A stretch of DNA of 17,018 bases from JBBQNY01 sp038221545 (GTDB lineage: Bacteria > Pseudomonadota > Gammaproteobacteria > Xanthomonadales > Ahniellaceae), in contig JBBRIE010000047.1 of NCBI GenBank assembly GCA_038221545.1, forward strand, positions 1 to 17,018, written 5' to 3'. The notes beneath the pieces were generated by a model that saw nothing but the letters and a program-made list of their open reading frames with translations, did no database searches and was not told the DNA's origin. Both the position numbers and the translations under genes were made by a program. Positions 13,781 through 17,018 of this stretch are shown here, piece after piece. Position 1 is the first letter of the stretch, and every line of letters begins with the position of its first letter.

Positions 13781-14746
13781 TCAGCGGAAGCGGCGGGCGA
13801 TCGCGGCAGGGGTCGGCATTGCCGGTGCGGTGCCGACGGTTTCGGTCGACAGCGCAGCCGCACGGCTCGCCAGCGTCACCAGCGCATGCAGGGGCGCCTG
13901 GGGCGCCGTCGCGAGTGCGGCGGCGAGGGCGCCGCTGAAAGCGTCCCCGGCGCCGGTCGTGTCAATGGCGTCGACCTGCTCGGGCGCGATGCGGTAGAAG
14001 CGGCGGATGTCGCCCTGCATGAGCGCGGCATCGGCCGCGTGCGATACGAAGCATCCGCGCGAACCAAGCGTCACCACCACCGTGGGTACGCCCAGCACCC
14101 GGCACTGGCTGTCCAGTGTTCCATCATCGAGGGCTGCGACCGCATCGGCATCGATCATCGACCCGAACTGCCGGAGCAGCAGCGAGAACTCGGTTTCGTT
14201 GGGCGTGACGAGGTCGCAGTCGTGCAGGATCCGCGGGTCGAACGCGTTCGGCACCGGTGCCGGATTCAGCACCCGCCGCAGGCCGTGTTCGTGCGCGATC
14301 GACAGGGCGGCGCGCACCGCGTCCATCCCCGTTTCGAGTTGCGTCAGCATGACGCGCCGGCCGGCGAATGCGTCGGCGTTCTCCCGCACGAACTCCGGGC
14401 TCAGCGAATCGTTCGCGGCGAGGTTCACCACGATGCGGTTGTCGCCGCGCGCGTCGACGAGGATGCTGGACGAGGCGGTCGGCGCCCCGGCGCAGGTCTG
14501 CCAGCGACAGGCAATGCCCTCGGCCGCGGCGAACTGGCGAGCGCCCGCGCCCAGGCCGTCGTCGCCCAGCGCGCCGACGAATACGGTCGGGGCGCCGAGC
14601 CGGTGCGACGCGATCGCCTGGTTGAAACCCTTGCCGCCCGGGCCGGTGTTGAAGCCCGTGGCGCGCACCGTCTCGCCGGTGTCCGGGAACCGTTCGCAGA
14701 GCCACGCGTGGTCCTGCACGTAGCTGCCCACCACGATCACGCCCAT
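13781..14746 (-). CDS. rbsK: Ribokinase (PfkB family)
   Basis: The 321-aa product is expected to phosphorylate ribose to ribose 5-phosphate, linking nucleoside or ribose uptake to the pentose phosphate pathway. PfkB signatures are GPGGKGFNQA (35-44), NPAPVP (161-166), TPNETEF (181-187) and DTTGAGDAFSG (262-272), with Asp268 as catalytic base. The start ATG at 14746 has AGGAG at 14761-14757, 10 nt upstream; longer in-frame ATGs reach into the permease gene. It begins 28 nt after the permease stop, which indicates one transcript. Related sugar or nucleoside kinases share these motifs; the GPGGKG form and the permease neighbour favour ribokinase. Confidence 0.88.
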   Translation of the reverse strand: MGVIVVGSYVQDHAWLCERFPDTGETVRATGFNTGPGGKGFNQAIASHRLGAPTVFVGALGDDGLGAGARQFAAAEGIACRWQTCAGAPTASSSILVDARGDNRIVVNLAANDSLSPEFVRENADAFAGRRVMLTQLETGMDAVRAALSIAHEHGLRRVLNPAPVPNAFDPRILHDCDLVTPNETEFSLLLRQFGSMIDADAVAALDDGTLDSQCRVLGVPTVVVTLGSRGCFVSHAADAALMQGDIRRFYRIAPEQVDAIDTTGAGDAFSGALAAALATAPQAPLHALVTLASRAAALSTETVGTAPAMPTPAAIARRFR

Positions 14747-14774
14747 CGGGTCAGCACTCCTGGCCGTCGCTTGT

Positions 14775-16061
14775 TCACACGCGCGTCTGCCCTTCGATCG
14801 CGTGGTTCGTGTCCCGCGCACGAATCGCTTCCGGATCGTGCCGGTACTTGAACATGAAGAGGAACAGGATCGCGACCGCCAGCGAATACAGGGCGAACGT
14901 GATCCAGATCCCGAACCAGTCCTTCGACTGGTCGGGGTTGGTGAAGTACTGGTCGATGATGATGCCGCTGAGCACGCTGCCCAGTACCGCGCCTACGCCG
15001 TTGGTCATCATCATGAAGAGACCCTGCGAACTTGCGCGGATCGAGGGATCGCTCTGCGTCTCGACGAACAGCGATCCCGAGATGTTGAAGAAGTCGAACG
15101 CCATGCCGTAAACGATGCATGACAGCACGATCATCCAGAGTCCCGGGCCCGGATCGCCGTACGCGAACAGGCCGAAGCGGAGCGCCCACGCCAGCATGCT
15201 GATGAACATCACGCGCTTGATGCCGTACCGGCGCAGGAAAAACGGGATGGTGAGGATGAACAGCGTTTCCGAAATCTGCGAGATCGACATGATGATGGCG
15301 GGGTAGCGCACCGCCAGCAGATCCTTGAACTGCTCGATGTTCGCGAAGTCGTGCAGGAACGTGTCGCCGTAGGCGTTGGTCAACTGCAAAGCCGCGCCGA
15401 GCAGCATCGCGAACAGAAAGAAGACCGCCATGTTGCGGTCCCTGAACAGCGAAAACGCGGTCAGTCCGAGCGTGTCGGCCAGCGACCGCTTCGGCCCGCC
15501 CTTGGGCTGCGGTGCGCACTTTGGCAGCGTGAAGGCATACAGGCCCAGCACCAGGGACGCGCCCGATGCGACGTAGAACTGGGCGGCCGAAGTCTCGAGG
15601 CGCAGCAGGCTGATCGTCCACAGCGCGACGATGAACCCGATGGTTCCCCAGACACGGATCGGCGGATAGTCGCGCACCACGTCCTTGCCGTCGTTCTTGA
15701 GCGCCGAATAGGCGACCGCGATCGAGAGCGAGATCGTGGGCATGTAGAAGCACATGTTGAGCAGCATGACCCAGAACATCGTCGTGGGATCGCCGACCAT
15801 CGGCACGGTGAACAGCACCGCCGCGCCGGCGAGATGGAAGACGCCGTACAGCTTCTCGGCGTTGATCCATTTGTCTGCGATGACGCCGGCGATGGAGGGC
15901 ATGAACAGCGATGCGATGCCCATGGTCGAGAAGATCGCGCCGAACTCGGTGCCTGACCACTGCTTCGTCTGGAACCAGTACGCGCCGATGGTGATGAGCC
16001 AGGAACCCCACACGAAGAACTGCAGGAACATCATCACGATGAGTCGCAGCCTGAGGCTCAT
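14775..16061 (-). CDS. NupG-type nucleoside:H+ symporter (MFS)
   Basis: The 428-aa inner-membrane protein has about 12 hydrophobic segments, beginning LIVMMFLQFFVWGSWLITIG. FFVWGSW near the N-terminus, PSIAGVIADKWINAEK (cytoplasmic loop 2-3), the long central loop around KCAPQPKGGPKRSLADTLG, and FDFFNISGSLFVE are typical of the NupG/XapB nucleoside symporter family. It probably imports purine and pyrimidine nucleosides using the proton gradient. Its ATG (16061) overlaps the stop of a 45-codon micro-ORF (ATGA), indicating translational coupling, and the ribokinase follows after 28 nt. Together they form a nucleoside/ribose uptake operon. A nucleoside hydrolase, which would complete the route, is not in the window. 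Confidence 0.9.
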   Translation of the reverse strand: MSLRLRLIVMMFLQFFVWGSWLITIGAYWFQTKQWSGTEFGAIFSTMGIASLFMPSIAGVIADKWINAEKLYGVFHLAGAAVLFTVPMVGDPTTMFWVMLLNMCFYMPTISLSIAVAYSALKNDGKDVVRDYPPIRVWGTIGFIVALWTISLLRLETSAAQFYVASGASLVLGLYAFTLPKCAPQPKGGPKRSLADTLGLTAFSLFRDRNMAVFFLFAMLLGAALQLTNAYGDTFLHDFANIEQFKDLLAVRYPAIIMSISQISETLFILTIPFFLRRYGIKRVMFISMLAWALRFGLFAYGDPGPGLWMIVLSCIVYGMAFDFFNISGSLFVETQSDPSIRASSQGLFMMMTNGVGAVLGSVLSGIIIDQYFTNPDQSKDWFGIWITFALYSLAVAILFLFMFKYRHDPEAIRARDTNHAIEGQTRV

Positions 16062-16195
16062 GGCGACAGCCCGGGGTTTGTTGCGGTCCAGACGCGCTGG
16101 ACGCCGGATCGCGCGCGCCCGGGATGCCAGCGCACCGACGACACGAACGCGATGCCGGCCAGCACTGCCGGGACCAACAGGATCGAGGGGCTCAT
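16058..16195 (-). CDS. Micro-ORF, 45-aa single-pass membrane protein, coupled to the permease
   Basis: ATG 16195 has a good ribosome binding site, GGAG at 16204-16201, 5 nt away. The frame ends in TGA (16060-16058), which overlaps the permease ATG in ATGA. The peptide starts MSPSILLVPAVLAGIAFVSS, a single hydrophobic segment (about 5-21), followed by a basic tail with six Arg (VRWHPGRARS...). This predicts an N-out, C-in membrane micro-protein. It has no homologue that I recognise. It could be a small partner of the permease or simply a leader that couples translation. The ribosome binding site and exact overlap argue that it is translated. Confidence 0.6.
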   Translation of the reverse strand: MSPSILLVPAVLAGIAFVSSVRWHPGRARSGVQRVWTATNPGLSP

Positions 16196-16233
16196 CGTGT
16201 CTCCGAATGCGGGTTGCGCGTCGCGATCCGCAC

Positions 16234-16250
16234 GCCGCGCCGAGCGCGGC
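16234..16250 (-). promoter_or_regulatory. Stable hairpin in the permease operon leader
   Basis: GCCGCGC (16234-16240) and GCGCGGC (16244-16250) form a perfect 7-bp stem with a 3-nt loop, about 40 nt before the micro-ORF start. Without a T tract it is not an obvious terminator. It may stabilise the 5' end or bind a regulator. Confidence 0.35.
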
Positions 16251-16273
16251 CTCCGGGCCGGAACCGAAGACGC

Positions 16274-16302
16274 AGGCTAGTGAACCCCCGCCATCGCCGC
16301 AA
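16274..16302 (-). promoter_or_regulatory. Candidate sigma-70 promoter for the permease-ribokinase operon
   Basis: On the minus strand TTGCGG (16302-16297) and TAGCCT (16279-16274) are separated by exactly 17 bp, about 79 nt upstream of the micro-ORF start. Both hexamers are only moderately close to consensus. The IS630-type left end lies about 117 bp further upstream, so it has not cut this promoter. Confidence 0.35.
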
Positions 16303-16416
16303 GGCGCACCGTGCCAGGAAACCTCTGAACGTCCCCGCTCCGTTCGTGGTCACTGTCGAACCCTGAGCGGCAGCGAATGCGAATCGCGAGCATGTTCGTC
16401 TTGTTCAGAGCCGCCC

Positions 16417-17018
16417 TAGTGTCATGTCCCGTAAATAAATGGCATAAATAATGCTTGTGCTTGCGTTATCTTCAATCGGAGATAGCGATGCGAAGCGGCC
16501 GACCCAAACCTGTTCTCGAACTCAGCGACGCGGAAGCTGCCCAGTTGCAGTCGTTTGCCCGGAGTCGCTCGTTGCCGGCGTCGCTGTGCCAGCGCGCCCG
16601 GATCGTGCTGTTCAGTTCGGGCGGAGAAAGCAACACGTCGATCGGTGCGCGCCTGAAGCTCAGCAAGGCGACCGTGGGAAAGTGGCGTGCGAGCTTTCTG
16701 GAAAAGCGGATCGCTGGACTTTACGACGATGTCCGCCCCGGACGGCCGCGCAGCATCGACGAGGAGCGGATCGCGCAACTGATTCAGAAGGCGCTGCACA
16801 CCAAACCCCGAGATGGTGCGACCCACTGGAGCGTGCGTACGCTCGCGGCCGAAACCCGCATCTCGAAAAGCAGCGTGCAACGCTACTTCCGCCTGTTCGG
16901 GCTGCAGCCGCACCGCACCGAGTCGTTCAAGTTGTCGACCGATCCGTTCTTCATCGAGAAGCTGCGCGATGTCGTGGGCCTGTACCTGAGTCCTCCGGAC
17001 AATGCGATCGTGCTCAGC
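16417..17018 (+). mobile_element. Left end of an IS630-family insertion sequence, partial
   Basis: The base composition turns AT-rich at about 16419. A probable left terminal repeat starts GTGTCATGTCCCG directly after a TA (16417-16418), the target that IS630-type elements duplicate. The next 70 nt lead to a transposase with a good ribosome binding site. The right end and the second TA lie beyond the window, so element length and completeness cannot be judged. Confidence 0.75.
16488..17018 (+). CDS. IS630 family transposase, N-terminal 177 codons, runs off right edge
   Basis: The frame is open from ATG 16488 to the end of the window, with GGAGA at 16478-16482 upstream. The N-terminal helix-turn-helix region includes LCQRARIVLFSSGGESNTSI and LKLSKATVGKWRASFLE (about 33-74). 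A GRPRSID linker (about 83-89) follows, and then a second helix-turn-helix, WSVRTLAAETRISKSSVQRYF (about 109-129). DPFFIEKLRDVVGLYLSPPD then leads to NAIVLS at the window edge, just before the expected VDEK motif with the first catalytic Asp of the DDE domain. No break is visible in the part present. It is transcribed away from the permease operon. Identification as IS630 family is firm; activity cannot be judged. Confidence 0.92.
   Translation, partial: MRSGRPKPVLELSDAEAAQLQSFARSRSLPASLCQRARIVLFSSGGESNTSIGARLKLSKATVGKWRASFLEKRIAGLYDDVRPGRPRSIDEERIAQLIQKALHTKPRDGATHWSVRTLAAETRISKSSVQRYFRLFGLQPHRTESFKLSTDPFFIEKLRDVVGLYLSPPDNAIVLS

Noticed and set aside
12469..13938. Long plus-strand open frame (489 codons)
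   Set aside because: It lies opposite the alcohol dehydrogenase gene and neighbouring regions, with shadow-like composition and no motif.
16422..16913. Minus-strand open frame of 163 codons at the right edge
   Set aside because: It is the mirror of the IS630 transposase, which has clear family motifs on the plus strand.
1..17018. CRISPR array, tRNA or rRNA genes, prophage block
   Set aside because: No regularly spaced direct repeats, tRNA-like cloverleaf, rRNA sequence or phage structural genes were seen; the lysozyme-like gene alone does not make a prophage.

Overview
The window is a high-GC stretch of a Gram-negative proteobacterial chromosome. A Xanthomonadales (Lysobacterales) gammaproteobacterium is my best guess. 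The reasons are an SAH riboswitch before ahcY, LPS-type and ornithine-lipid-type lipid genes, a secreted peptidase ending in a short FEDSFE-like tail of a kind I associate with that order, and a NupG-type permease next to a ribokinase. No rRNA, tRNA, CRISPR array or prophage block was found. The assignment rests on recognition by eye, not on any search.

Left part (1-7403). The 5' part of ahcY runs off the left edge on the minus strand and carries an apparent 1-nt deletion near 168-169. Its leader (about 684-519) is an SAH riboswitch. The loop of its P2 arm is occupied by a 72-nt nested inverted-repeat element of the GGGGTCAGAGTC type, while P1, the P2 base and the pseudoknot still pair perfectly. 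Next on the minus strand come a lysozyme-like peptidoglycan-binding protein with a probable terminator, and an extended SDR/epimerase-type protein with a twin-arginine N-terminus. Diverging from these is a large secreted metzincin-like metallopeptidase (plus strand). metK (minus strand) faces it across a group of hairpins. metK and ahcY, two steps of the SAM cycle, therefore lie on the same strand, separated by three accessory genes for envelope or secreted proteins.

Middle part (7404-11461). Diverging from metK is a two-gene unit: an OlsF-like bifunctional acyltransferase (ornithine lipid type), overlapping by 4 nt an LpxH-like metallophosphoesterase. An exported M23 peptidase with an acidic Ala-rich tail follows.

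Right part (11462-17018). On the minus strand, in transcription order, are a 45-codon membrane micro-ORF, a NupG-type nucleoside/H+ symporter, a ribokinase, a YahK-type zinc alcohol dehydrogenase and dusB. The micro-ORF overlaps the permease start, which suggests a translationally coupled nucleoside/ribose uptake operon. The right edge holds the left end and first 177 codons of an IS630-family transposase, inserted at a TA upstream of that operon and pointing away from it.

The most notable item is the SAH riboswitch carrying a mobile-type palindrome inside P2. It is followed by the unannotated micro-ORF, the mutually exclusive hairpins next to the peptidase ribosome binding site, and two possible leaderless starts (SDR gene and dusB).
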